Below, piece after piece: positions 15,805-23,272 of a stretch of 33,823 nucleotides of DNA. A model generated the notes under the pieces. It was given only the letters and a program-made list of their open reading frames with translations. It ran no database searches and was not told where the DNA came from. A program made the position numbers and the translations under genes. Within the stretch, counting starts at the first letter, position 1, and every line of letters starts with the position of its first letter. Origin of the DNA: CAZEXD01 sp964516865 (lineage in GTDB: Bacteria; Patescibacteriota; Minisyncoccia; Minisyncoccales; Staskawiczbacteraceae); NCBI GenBank assembly GCA_964516865.1, contig CAZEXD010000004.1, positions 1 to 33,823 on the forward strand, in the 5' to 3' direction.

Positions 15805-16533
15805 ATGTCGGGACATTCTCATTTTAAGAGTATTAAGGCTCAAAAAGAAATTGCTGACAAAAAAAAGGGCAAAGTTTTTTCTAAAATTGCCCGACTTATT
15901 AGTATTGCTGTCAAAAATGGTGTTGACCCTGCAACCAACCCCAAATTAAGAACAGCCATAGAACAAGCAAAAGCGGTAAATATGCCAAAAGAGAACGTGG
16001 AAAGGGCTATTAAACGCGGGACAGGAGAGCTGGGGGGCGAAAATTTAGAAGAAATAATAATTGAAGGATTGGGCCCCGGCGGAATTGCTATTATTATTGA
16101 AGGCATCACTGATAACAAAAATAGAACTCTATTGGAGATTAAACAAATATTCCAACAAAATGGCGGAAAACTTACCGGTGAAGGTTCGATCCAGTGGATG
16201 TTTGAAAGAAAGGGTATAATAATAATAAATTCTAAATCACAAATTAGAAATTATAAAAACGAGGAGTTAGAGTTAACAGCAATTGAATCCGGTGCCGATG
16301 ACGTGCGATGGTACGGAGATGAGCTTAATATTTACACAAAACTGCAGGATTTAGAAAAAGTAAAACAGTCCTTAGAAGAAAAACAATTAAAAATTGAATC
16401 TTCTTCTTTGGGTTATATCCCAAAAGAAGAGGTAACCCTTTCAGAAAAAGACAAAGAAGCGGCTCAAAAACTTTTTGAGATGTTAGATGAAAATGACGCT
16501 GTTCAGGAAATATATTCCAATTTACAAGATTAA
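15805..16533 (+). CDS. yebC: YebC/PmpR (TACO1) family protein
   Basis: This 242-residue YebC family protein starts MSGHSHFKSIKAQKE, where most relatives have GHSKWANIKHKK. It has the family landmarks AVNMPKENVERAIKRGTGE, EGLGPGGIAIIIE, NGGKLTGEGSIQWMFERKG and the C-terminal GYIPKEEV. The family was named as DNA-binding regulators, and members are also implicated in relieving ribosome stalls at proline runs; sequence alone does not decide. The ATG lies 3 bases after the ComEA-fusion stop, so it is the last gene of the pilM transcript. ruvC follows from its own promoter, a common yebC-ruvC neighbourhood. Confidence 0.95.
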   Translation: MSGHSHFKSIKAQKEIADKKKGKVFSKIARLISIAVKNGVDPATNPKLRTAIEQAKAVNMPKENVERAIKRGTGELGGENLEEIIIEGLGPGGIAIIIEGITDNKNRTLLEIKQIFQQNGGKLTGEGSIQWMFERKGIIIINSKSQIRNYKNEELELTAIESGADDVRWYGDELNIYTKLQDLEKVKQSLEEKQLKIESSSLGYIPKEEVTLSEKDKEAAQKLFEMLDENDAVQEIYSNLQD

Positions 16534-16539
16534 AAAAGC

Positions 16540-16569
16540 TTTTAATATCGCTTGCTTATTGCTTATAAT
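16540..16569 (+). promoter_or_regulatory. Promoter of ruvC
   Basis: A perfect TATAAT at 16564-16569 stands 31 bases before the ruvC TTG start. The -35 is weak (TTTAAT at 16541-16546, 17 bases upstream). The region between contains the short direct repeat TTGCTTA. Confidence 0.4.
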
Positions 16570-16600
16570 AAATTTTCGGGAATTAATTTTTAAATAAAAA

Positions 16601-17131
16601 TTGAAAATTAAAAATTTGATTATATTGGGCTTTGATCCCGGCACCGCTCGGACGGGCTTTGGGGTTATTAAAAAGTTGAAAAAAAATAAAAAGGGGTTTA
16701 GTAATATTCAAAAGAAAATCAGTGTAATGAAAATGGTTGATTGTGGTTGTATTTTAACAGAACCAAACTTAGACCAATCTGAAAGATTAAAAAAAATATA
16801 CAAAGAGGTTAATAAGTTAATAAAAAAATATCGGCCTAAATTAATTGCCATTGAAAGTGTTTACTTTTTTAAAAATTTAAAAACAGTCATACCAGTGAGT
16901 CAAACGCGGGGCATAATTCTCTTGGCGGCAGCCCAAAATAAAACTCCAACTTGCGAAATTACTCCCCTTCAAATGAAAATGAGTATTGTCGGCTATGGTC
17001 GAGCGGAAAAAAAACAAATTCAAAAAATGATTGAAGTTATTTTAGAGTTAAAAAAACCAATAAAATCTGATGATGCCGCTGACGCTTTAGGAATAGCAAT
17101 TTGCGGGGGGATTAAAAAAGAAATAGAATAA
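16601..17131 (+). CDS. ruvC: Holliday junction resolvase RuvC
   Basis: This 176-residue RuvC endonuclease resolves Holliday junctions. The acidic residues of the RNase H-like active site are visible: Asp12 in ILGFDPGTARTG, Glu85 in LIAIESVYF, and Asp158/Asp161 in KSDDAADALGIAI. The motif FFKNLKT and the SQTRGIILLAA helix are typical. No ATG lies near the N-terminus. I use the TTG at 16601; a second TTG at 16616 would remove five residues and also leaves the active site intact. A stretch of Lys/Asn residues near 25-40 looks like a lineage-specific insertion. ruvA and ruvB are not in the window. Confidence 0.93.
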   Translation: MKIKNLIILGFDPGTARTGFGVIKKLKKNKKGFSNIQKKISVMKMVDCGCILTEPNLDQSERLKKIYKEVNKLIKKYRPKLIAIESVYFFKNLKTVIPVSQTRGIILLAAAQNKTPTCEITPLQMKMSIVGYGRAEKKQIQKMIEVILELKKPIKSDDAADALGIAICGGIKKEIE

Positions 17132-17154
17132 ACAATTTTCCACACCCTTTGATC

Positions 17155-17182
17155 TTGACAAAGCGCATTGAAAAAATACAAT
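17155..17182 (+). promoter_or_regulatory. Promoter of the acidic-protein gene
   Basis: A consensus TTGACA (17155-17160) and TACAAT (17177-17182) are 16 bases apart. Transcription should start near 17189, leaving a leader of about 105 bases before the ATG at 17294, long for this window. Confidence 0.65.
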
Positions 17183-17225
17183 AATTATGAGTAAAAAGAA
17201 TTCATAAATTAAAAAGGTCGGAAGT

Positions 17226-17299
17226 TGTCATCTTTTTGTTTTTAATATTTTATATTTCAGGTTTAGAAATGACTAAAAAGGTCAACAAAAAAGATGGCA
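17226..17299 (+). promoter_or_regulatory. Leader hairpin that would hide the start codon
   Basis: TGTCATCTTTTTGTT (17226-17240) can pair with 17284-17299, which contains the ATG of the acidic protein (17294-17296). The stem has 15 pairs with one G-U pair and one bulged A, closing a 43-base loop. If it forms, the start codon is fully inside the stem, implying translational control. This is a hand-made pairing, not a folding calculation. Confidence 0.45.
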
Positions 17300-17509
17300 T
17301 TTAATAAAAAATTAAAACCGGTAAAAACCGGAGCAAAAATGGTGGACGAATTTGTAAATCAATTCATTAATTTCAACGACGATGATGATACCAGTTGGGA
17401 TGACGATACCGATACTGATGTTGATAGCGACGACGATGAAGGCGAGGAAGAAGTCACGGAAGAACCTAATGACGACGAAGAAGTTGGAGGAGAGGATTCT
17501 GAAGAATAA
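17294..17509 (+). CDS. Small hyperacidic protein
   Basis: This 71-residue protein is not recognised by family. The first 28 residues are basic to neutral (MAFNKKLKPVKTGAKMVDEF and on to NFIN-like sequence) and could form a helix. The remaining 43 are almost only Asp, Glu, Ser, Thr, Gly and Val, with runs such as NDDDDTSWDDDTDTDVDSDD. The gene has its own consensus promoter, a long leader and a strong terminator, so it is a genuine single-gene transcript. A polyanionic tail on a short basic head suggests a nucleic-acid mimic, a chaperone-like tail or an RNA-polymerase delta-like factor, but none of these is shown. It is probably disordered. Confidence 0.75.
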   Translation: MAFNKKLKPVKTGAKMVDEFVNQFINFNDDDDTSWDDDTDTDVDSDDDEGEEEVTEEPNDDEEVGGEDSEE

Positions 17510-17516
17510 GAAAGAT

Positions 17517-17547
17517 AAAAACCTCGCTTTAAATCAGCGAGGTTTTT
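17517..17547 (+). terminator. Rho-independent terminator after the acidic-protein gene
   Basis: ACCTCGCT (17521-17528) pairs perfectly with AGCGAGGT (17536-17543) around a 7-base loop. The stem is extended by A-T pairs, and the 3' side runs into TTTTT. It ends the transcript 8 bases after the stop codon. Confidence 0.9.
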
Positions 17548-17550
17548 AAA

Positions 17551-17578
17551 TTGAAAACTGAGCAATGCTTTTTATTAA
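17551..17578 (+). promoter_or_regulatory. Promoter of the penicillin-binding protein gene
   Basis: TTGAAA (17551-17556) and TATTAA (17573-17578) are 16 bases apart directly after the terminator. The expected start site falls on or next to the ATG at 17585, so the mRNA would be leaderless. Confidence 0.4.
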
Positions 17579-17584
17579 CTCAAA

Positions 17585-19753
17585 ATGTTCTTAAAAAAAG
17601 TTAAAAAAAATATTTATTCTCCTAAACGACAAAATAAAGGGGTTCGTTTTATTTTTTTGATTGTTAAAATTTCTTTTTTGTTGTTTTTGTTTCTATTGAC
17701 TTTATTGTTAATTATCTTTATTTATTACGCCCATGACCTCCCTCGGCCGGAAAAGTTTACTGAAAAACCATTCTTCCAATCAACCAAAATTTACGACCGA
17801 ACAGGAAAGGTGCTTCTTTACAGCATTTACGGTGAAGAAAAAAGAGAGTTAATCCCTTTAGACAGGGTGTCTCCTTATTTAAAAAAGGCGATTTTAGCAT
17901 CGGAGGATACCAGATTTTATCAGCATCGCGGAATTGATTTTAAGGGGATTATTAGAGCTATTTTGGTTGACTTAAAATTAAAAAAACCAACCCAAGGCGG
18001 CTCGACCATTAGCCAACAACTTATTAGATCGTCTTTTTTGACAAGAACAAAAACCCTAGAAAGAAAAATAAAAGAAATTGTTCTCACCGTTGAGTTAGAA
18101 AGAAGATACTCTAAAGACCAGATATTAGAATGGTATTTAAACCAAATACCATTTGGAGAAAATGCCTACGGTGTGGAAGCGGCAAGCCAAACCTACTTTA
18201 AGAAGAGCGCTTCTGATATTTCGATCGCCGAAGCGGCTGCTTTAGCCGCAATGGTTCCTGCCCCTACTTATTATTCGCCCTATGGACCAAATAAAGACCA
18301 ATTATTAAAAAGAAAGGATTTAATTTTAAAAAGAATGTCTGAGTTGGGTTTTATCGCTCAGGAAGAACTTAAAAACGCAAAAAATGAAGAAGTAAACTTC
18401 TCTCCTATAACCGAATCAATCAATGCCCCTCATTTTGTGTTTTACATCAGAAATTATTTAATCAAAGAATATGGCGAAGAATATTTAAAGGAAAAAGGAT
18501 TAAGGGTTTATACAACCTTGGACTGGGAATTACAAAAACATGTAGAAGAGGTTGTTAGGAAAGAAATAGAAAAAAATCTCGGTTATAATGCCAATAATGC
18601 GGCGGCTGTTGTTTTAAATCCCAAAAACGGAGAAATTTTGGCTTTGGTCGGTTCAAGAGATTTTTTTGGCAAGTCATACCCTGAAGGATGTAATTCGCGC
18701 CAAGGGGAATGCCTCTTTGACCCTTATTTTGATGTCGCCACATTGGGTAAAAGACAACCAGGATCTGCTTTTAAGCCTTTTGTTTATGCTACTGCCTTCC
18801 AAAAAGGATATACGCCATCAACCATTTTATGGGATGTAAAAACCGAATTTAACCCTAATTGTAGTCCCGACGCTAATCAGGAAAAAGATCAGTATGGGTT
18901 GGATTGTTACCATCCTCGAAATTATGATGGAACCTACCGGGGAACGGTTAGTTTGCGTCAATCTTTAGCCCAATCTTTAAATCTTCCTTCTGTCAAACTT
19001 TTATATTTAGCAGGATTAGAAGAGAGCATTAAAACCGCGGAAAACATGGGTATAACCACCCTCACCGACCATAATCGTTATGGGTTGTCATTGGTGTTGG
19101 GAGGGGGAGAGGTTAATCTTTTGGAAATGGTTTCTGCTTATGGCGTATTTGCCAATGAAGGACTAAGACTTCCTCCGGTAAGTATTTTAAAAATAGAGGA
19201 CGGAGAAGGAAATATTATAGAAGAAAATAAAAAAACTCCTAAACGAGTGTTAAACGCCCAAATAGCAAGAACTATTAATGATGTTTTATCTGACAATGAG
19301 GCGCGGGTTCCGGTTTTCGCCAGAAACAACCCTCTTTACTTTCCTGAATATCAAGTAGCCGCAAAAACAGGCACCACTTCAAATTATGTTGACGTTTGGA
19401 CTATCGGTTATACCCCTTTTGTAGTTGTGGGGGTTTGGGCCGGAAACAATGACAACTCTCCTATAAATAAAAAAAGTGGTATCGGGTTGGCCGCGCCAAT
19501 TTGGCGAAAAATTATAGAAAAAGTATTAAAAACAACCCCTAAAGAAGATTTTATAAAACCGAGTATTCCGCCAGTCACCAATCCCATATTAAACGGCGAG
19601 ATTCCATCAGGAGAAAAACATAGTATCCTCCATTATATAAACAAAGATAATCCTTCGGGGGACCCCCCCCAAGATCCGACAAGTGACCCGCAGTATTTAA
19701 TGTGGGAAAAAGGTGTTCAGTTATGGCTATCTTCTAATTCTATTAATGAATAA
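17585..19753 (+). CDS. Class A penicillin-binding protein (PBP1A-like)
   Basis: This 722-residue bifunctional peptidoglycan synthase has a basic N-terminus and a signal-anchor helix (about 22-48). The GT51 glycosyltransferase domain spans about 70-240 and contains catalytic Glu107 in EDTRFYQHRGID, the motif GGSTISQQLIR at 138-148 and RRYSKDQILEWYLNQIPFG. The transpeptidase domain spans about 330-660, with Ser394 in the SxxK motif SAFK, the SxN motif SLN at 464-466, and KTGT at 594-597. The C-terminal tail is Pro-rich. It polymerises and crosslinks glycan outside the cell membrane. The N-terminal architecture is family-normal. It is a stand-alone gene with its own promoter and converges on dnaN with a 20-base gap. 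Confidence 0.93.
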   Translation: MFLKKVKKNIYSPKRQNKGVRFIFLIVKISFLLFLFLLTLLLIIFIYYAHDLPRPEKFTEKPFFQSTKIYDRTGKVLLYSIYGEEKRELIPLDRVSPYLKKAILASEDTRFYQHRGIDFKGIIRAILVDLKLKKPTQGGSTISQQLIRSSFLTRTKTLERKIKEIVLTVELERRYSKDQILEWYLNQIPFGENAYGVEAASQTYFKKSASDISIAEAAALAAMVPAPTYYSPYGPNKDQLLKRKDLILKRMSELGFIAQEELKNAKNEEVNFSPITESINAPHFVFYIRNYLIKEYGEEYLKEKGLRVYTTLDWELQKHVEEVVRKEIEKNLGYNANNAAAVVLNPKNGEILALVGSRDFFGKSYPEGCNSRQGECLFDPYFDVATLGKRQPGSAFKPFVYATAFQKGYTPSTILWDVKTEFNPNCSPDANQEKDQYGLDCYHPRNYDGTYRGTVSLRQSLAQSLNLPSVKLLYLAGLEESIKTAENMGITTLTDHNRYGLSLVLGGGEVNLLEMVSAYGVFANEGLRLPPVSILKIEDGEGNIIEENKKTPKRVLNAQIARTINDVLSDNEARVPVFARNNPLYFPEYQVAAKTGTTSNYVDVWTIGYTPFVVVGVWAGNNDNSPINKKSGIGLAAPIWRKIIEKVLKTTPKEDFIKPSIPPVTNPILNGEIPSGEKHSILHYINKDNPSGDPPQDPTSDPQYLMWEKGVQLWLSSNSINE

Positions 19754-19773
19754 GTTTTTTTAATAATCAATTC

Positions 19774-20898
19774 TTAAGTTGATTTTATAGGCATCACAAT
19801 ATAGAAGTAACTATTATCTCCAATCGGTTTTAAAATGCATGGTCCCTCTTCGTCGCTAATATCAAAAGAAACCTCATCGCTTTTTATGTTTAAAACGCCA
19901 TCTATTAAAAACTTGTGATTAAAAGAAATCTCTACTGGGGCGCCAGTAATTTTTCCCCTCAGAACAGAATTACTTTCTCCGATATCGGGATTCTTGGCTG
20001 ATATTTCTATTATTTTTTTGGTGGGATTAATAATAAATTTAACTTCGTTGACCTTGCTACTAAAGAGAGAAGCGCTTTTTATTTGATTAAGAAAATCATT
20101 TTTTTTAACAACAATATTTGTTTTAAACTTGGTGGGAATTATTTCTTGGTAATTAGGGTATTCACCCTCAATTAATCGAGAAAATATCTGAATTTGGGGG
20201 TGATCAATTTCTTTAATTGGAAATTCAAATAAAACCTGATTAGAAGAAAAGTAAATCCTTAAGTCTCCTTCGTTTCCATTTAAAATATTAATTATTTCGC
20301 GGGCGGATTTTTGAGGAAGAATAAAAGAATAATCTTTTTTGTTTGTTTTTTCTAAAAAAATCGTTTTTTCAGCCAATCTAAAACTATCCGTCGCCACTAC
20401 CTTTAAATAATTTTTAGAGAAAAGAAGAAAAATTCCGCAAATTTCCGGTCTCGTTTGAGAAGGGGCAGTAATATCAATTACCTGTTCTAAGGCGGCACAA
20501 AACTTTTTATTATTAATTTTTAAAAACTCATAATTTTTTATTTCGGGAATTAAAGGAAAATCATCAGGATTAACTCCTTGAATTTGAGTTTTATAATTTT
20601 CGCACTCTATTAACAAATTGTATTTCTTTTCTTCTAAAATAATTTTTTCTTCAGGTAAGAGATTAACAAAGTTCGATAAAAACCTAACGGGTACAACCAC
20701 TTTCCCTTTTTTGTTTATTTTAGCTAAAACCCAATATTTTATAGCGGTTTCTAAATCAGTGGTTGTTAATAATAAGAAATTATTTTCAGTTACCATCAAA
20801 ACATTGTCTAAAATCGGTAAGGAAATATTTTTTCCCGCAATTTTTTCGACAATATTTAATCCAGTTTTAATATTGGTTTTTAAAACTTCTAATTTCAT
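19774..20898 (-). CDS. dnaN: DNA polymerase III beta sliding clamp
   Basis: This 374-residue DnaN forms a ring dimer that tethers the replicative polymerase to DNA. The three clamp folds are apparent from family-typical stretches: MKLEVLKTNIKTGLNIVEKI at the start, NNVLMVTENNFLLLTTTDLE-like sequence, ATDSFRLAEK near the middle, and the C-terminal PIGDNSYFYIVMPIKST-type end, where the hydrophobic binding groove lies. The ATG is followed directly by the conserved N-terminal helix. It lies downstream of dnaA on the same strand with a 162-base AT-rich gap full of repeats. The usual dnaA-dnaN order is kept. Confidence 0.95.
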   Translation of the reverse strand: MKLEVLKTNIKTGLNIVEKIAGKNISLPILDNVLMVTENNFLLLTTTDLETAIKYWVLAKINKKGKVVVPVRFLSNFVNLLPEEKIILEEKKYNLLIECENYKTQIQGVNPDDFPLIPEIKNYEFLKINNKKFCAALEQVIDITAPSQTRPEICGIFLLFSKNYLKVVATDSFRLAEKTIFLEKTNKKDYSFILPQKSAREIINILNGNEGDLRIYFSSNQVLFEFPIKEIDHPQIQIFSRLIEGEYPNYQEIIPTKFKTNIVVKKNDFLNQIKSASLFSSKVNEVKFIINPTKKIIEISAKNPDIGESNSVLRGKITGAPVEISFNHKFLIDGVLNIKSDEVSFDISDEEGPCILKPIGDNSYFYIVMPIKST

Positions 20899-21069
20899 AA
20901 ATTTCTAATAAATTTAATAGTTAATTGTTATTGAATAAAATAAATTTATTAACAATTCAGAAGATTTTAACTTGTTTTTAAATGAATAAATTGTTAGTAA
21001 ACAAGTGATAAAATTGGTTAATTTTTAATTAAAAATTTTCAATTAAAAATTTTAACCAATTTATCCACT
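20899..21069. repeat. AT-rich repeat cluster between dnaA and dnaN (origin/DUE candidate)
   Basis: This gap contains the 13-mer AATTAAAAATTTT twice in direct orientation (21027-21039 and 21041-21053). A large imperfect inverted repeat has 10+10-base arms and a 2-base bulge (21011-21030 against 21041-21062). A smaller inverted repeat pairs AATTGTTA (20923-20930) with TAACAATT (20950-20957). TTATCCACT, one mismatch from a DnaA box, lies at 21061-21069 on the dnaA stop codon. AT-rich 13-mers beside a DnaA box are the layout of a DNA unwinding element. The long hairpin could alternatively end or attenuate dnaA transcription. Confidence 0.45.
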
Positions 21070-22419
21070 ATATATTCTTCGTTTTATTAACTCTATTTCC
21101 TCAGTTAATTTGTTATTAATATTTATTTCTTGCTCTATTTTCCTACAAGCATAAATAGCAGTTGTGTGGTCTTTTCCCCCGAATTTTCGGGCAATAGCGG
21201 GAAAAGAATATTTAAGTTCTTTTCTTAACAAAAACATGGCGATTTGACGGGGTTTTACTATTTCTTTTTTTCTGGTCTCTTCAAAAATATCTTTTTCTTC
21301 TAAGTTATAGAATTCAGCAACTGACTCTACTATTTTTTTATAATTTGCTATATTAAAAGGTAAAAAAACATAAGTTTTTAGAAGTTTTTTCGCGGTTTCT
21401 AAATTGAGTGAATTATTGTTTGTCTTGCAATAAACTGAAAGGCGATTGAGAGCACCCTCTAACTCCCTTATGTTGTTTTTAATGTTAGTTGCGATATACT
21501 CTAAAACCTCATTGGGAAGTTGAAATTTTTTCTCTTGAAGTTTGTTTTTTAAAATAACCAAACGTGTTTCGTAGTCTGGCGAGCCAATATCGGCTATCAT
21601 CCCGCCCTCAAATCGCGATCTTAATCTTTCTTCTAATTCAGGAATGGCGTTTGGTGGTCGGTCCGAAGAAAGAATTATTTGTTTGTTTTTTTCATATAAA
21701 GTATTAAATGCATGGAAAAACTCTTCCTGGGTTTTATTTTTCCCGGCAAGGAATTGGACATCATCAATTATTAAGACGTCGGTTGTCGCTAAATTTATTT
21801 TAAATGTTTCTATACTATGATTACGAATAGCGTTAATAATATTAGAGATAAATTTTTCGGAAGAGATATATTTAACTTTTTTCTTTTTTAAGCCTTCAAA
21901 AATTTTGTTTCCTACCGCTTGTAAAAGATGGGTTTTTCCTAATCCTACGCCACCGTAGATAAATAAAGGATTATAAGTTGTTCCCGGGTTTTCCGAAACA
22001 GCCCAAGCAGCGGCATGCGCCAATTCGTTAAACGCACCGACCACAAAATTATCGAAAGTGTAACGGGGATTAAGATTTGTTTCTTTGTTGATTTTAAACT
22101 CTTCAAAGTCGAGCTGTTCAATTCCCTCTTTTTCGTTGTTAACCAGCGATTTTATTTTTGCAATTTTACCATTTTGTGGTTTTATAACATATTCAATCTC
22201 TTTTATGTTTTCGTCTATTTTATGAAGAATCTTTAAAATTAATTTATTGTATTTATTGCTTAGCCATTCTTTTGAAAAAGCATTAGGCACTGAAACAATT
22301 GCTTTCCCGTCTTTTATTAAAAGAATTTCCGTGTTTTGGAACCAGGTGGCGAAGTTTGCTTTAGAGATATTAAATTGGATTTGAGACAAAACTGTTTGCC
22401 AAATTTCTTTGTTGTCCAT
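21061..22419 (-). CDS. dnaA: Chromosomal replication initiator DnaA
   Basis: This 452-residue DnaA has domain I at about 1-80 (IWQTVLSQIQ, ATWFQNTE), a short linker domain II, and an AAA+ core. Walker A is GGVGLGKTH at 156-164, Walker B is VLIIDD at 215-220, sensor 1 is IILSSDRPP, and the RLRSRFEGG segment follows. The C-terminal domain IV carries the DnaA-box recognition signature near KDHTTAIYACRKI (416-428). It binds origin DnaA boxes and opens the duplex. It points left, away from rpmH, and has a consensus promoter in the intergenic region. In its leader an inverted repeat (TTATAAG/CTTATAA, 22447-22465) sits between the promoter and the ATG. Confidence 0.96.
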   Translation of the reverse strand: MDNKEIWQTVLSQIQFNISKANFATWFQNTEILLIKDGKAIVSVPNAFSKEWLSNKYNKLILKILHKIDENIKEIEYVIKPQNGKIAKIKSLVNNEKEGIEQLDFEEFKINKETNLNPRYTFDNFVVGAFNELAHAAAWAVSENPGTTYNPLFIYGGVGLGKTHLLQAVGNKIFEGLKKKKVKYISSEKFISNIINAIRNHSIETFKINLATTDVLIIDDVQFLAGKNKTQEEFFHAFNTLYEKNKQIILSSDRPPNAIPELEERLRSRFEGGMIADIGSPDYETRLVILKNKLQEKKFQLPNEVLEYIATNIKNNIRELEGALNRLSVYCKTNNNSLNLETAKKLLKTYVFLPFNIANYKKIVESVAEFYNLEEKDIFEETRKKEIVKPRQIAMFLLRKELKYSFPAIARKFGGKDHTTAIYACRKIEQEININNKLTEEIELIKRRIYSG

Positions 22420-22476
22420 TGTGTTGGGTAAATAAAATAAGTTTAATTATAAGTTAAGCTTATAATAATATCGGTT

Positions 22477-22505
22477 ATTTTACCAACCCCTCATTTTTGC
22501 GTCAA
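22477..22505 (-). promoter_or_regulatory. dnaA promoter
   Basis: On the minus strand TTGACG (22505-22500) and TAAAAT (22482-22477) are separated by exactly 17 bases. The start site would be near 22470, about 50 bases before the dnaA ATG. Confidence 0.65.
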
Positions 22506-22667
22506 CGCTTTGAGGGTAGCAATTTAAAAGAATAATATTGGATTAACTTATTAAAGGTATCGCCACTCAAACGAAGGATAACTTTTTATTTTTAAGAGAT
22601 TTTATATTATACCAAATCCCAACAATTCTTTAAAATAAAGAAGGGAAAACTTACATTGTTAATAATT

Positions 22668-22676
22668 TGTGGATAA
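22668..22676 (-). promoter_or_regulatory. Perfect DnaA box
   Basis: TGTGGATAA on the plus strand is the reverse complement of TTATCCACA, the consensus DnaA box. It lies between the dnaA and rpmH promoters. Confidence 0.6.
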
Positions 22677-22713
22677 TGTGTTTAATTTAAATTTTTCTTT
22701 GTCGGTAAAAAAT

Positions 22714-22742
22714 TTGACCCTAAGATAAATTTATATTATACT
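22714..22742 (+). promoter_or_regulatory. rpmH operon promoter
   Basis: TTGACC (22714-22719) and TATACT (22737-22742) are separated by exactly 17 bases, near the sigma-70 consensus. It is suited to strong expression of rpmH, rnpA, yidC and jag. The leader to the rpmH ATG is about 34 bases. Confidence 0.7.
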
Positions 22743-22782
22743 AAAAAATTATTAATAACATAAAAACAAATTAAAAATCGCT

Positions 22783-22917
22783 ATGAGCTTAACTTACAAT
22801 CCTAAAAAAAAGAAAAGAAAAAGAACCCATGGTTTTAGAAAAAGGATAAGAGACAAAACAGGGAGAAGAGTTATCAAAAACCGAAGAAGAAAAAAAAGAA
22901 AAAGAATCACTGTTTAA
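22783..22917 (+). CDS. rpmH: 50S ribosomal protein L34
   Basis: This 44-residue protein reads MSLTYNPKKKKRKRTHGF at the start, then RKRIRDKTGRRVIKNRR and a basic end. It is the normal length and pattern of L34, which normally has the THGFRxRM and GRxVLxxRRxKGR motifs. Over half its residues are Lys or Arg, fitting a protein that binds 23S rRNA. It begins the conserved rpmH-rnpA-yidC-jag run, with rnpA starting 7 bases after the stop. Confidence 0.95.
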   Translation: MSLTYNPKKKKRKRTHGFRKRIRDKTGRRVIKNRRRKKRKRITV

Positions 22918-22924
22918 CATTTTT

Positions 22925-23263
22925 ATGTTAAATCTTAAAAACAGAGTTACCAAAAAGAAAGATTTCGACTTTATTTTTAAAAAAGGAAGGGGATTAAAAG
23001 AAGGTTTTTTAGTAGTAAGATATGCACCCAACAATCTTTCAAGCGCTCGCTTTGGTTTTATTGTCAGCCAGAAGGTGTCTAAAAAAGCAGTGGTAAGGAA
23101 TAAAATTAAAAGACAGTTGAGCGAAATAGTCCAAAAAAATTTGGGAATTATAAAAAAGAAGGTTGATTGTGTTTTAATTGTTTTGCCGGGGTTCTCAGAA
23201 TTAAGTTTTAAACAAAAGGAAACATTGTTGCAAAAAATATTTAAAAAACTAAATCTAACTTAA
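22925..23263 (+). CDS. rnpA: Ribonuclease P protein component
   Basis: This 112-residue protein subunit of RNase P binds the catalytic RNA and pre-tRNA leader. The start LKNRVTKKKDFDFIFKKGR is typical. The RNR motif, the most conserved part, is KKAVVRNKIKRQLSEIV at about 53-69, and the FGFIVSQKVSKKA strand before it fits. It is short but complete. It lies 7 bases after rpmH, and yidC follows 9 bases later. Confidence 0.95.
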   Translation: MLNLKNRVTKKKDFDFIFKKGRGLKEGFLVVRYAPNNLSSARFGFIVSQKVSKKAVVRNKIKRQLSEIVQKNLGIIKKKVDCVLIVLPGFSELSFKQKETLLQKIFKKLNLT

Positions 23264-23272
23264 TAAAAAGAA

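Larger units (their letters stand above)
22420..22782. other. dnaA-rpmH intergenic region, oriC candidate
   Basis: This 363-base gene-free region separates divergent dnaA and rpmH, the usual bacterial origin neighbourhood. It holds the outward promoters for both genes, one perfect DnaA box (22668-22676), a 7-base inverted repeat in the dnaA leader, and AT-rich runs around 22677-22700. A second minus-strand extended -10 (TGG then TATAAT, 22614-22606) may be an extra dnaA promoter. Only one exact DnaA box was found, so origin function is supported mainly by context. Confidence 0.5.

Noticed and set aside
17136..17144. TTTTCCACA, a relaxed DnaA-box match after ruvC
   Set aside because: A single isolated match in an AT-rich genome is expected by chance and is far from the dnaA region.
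19765..19784. AATCAA/TTGATT hairpin between the PBP1A-like gene and dnaN
   Set aside because: Only about 8 AT-rich pairs with a weak T-run, overlapping the dnaN stop; too weak to call a terminator.
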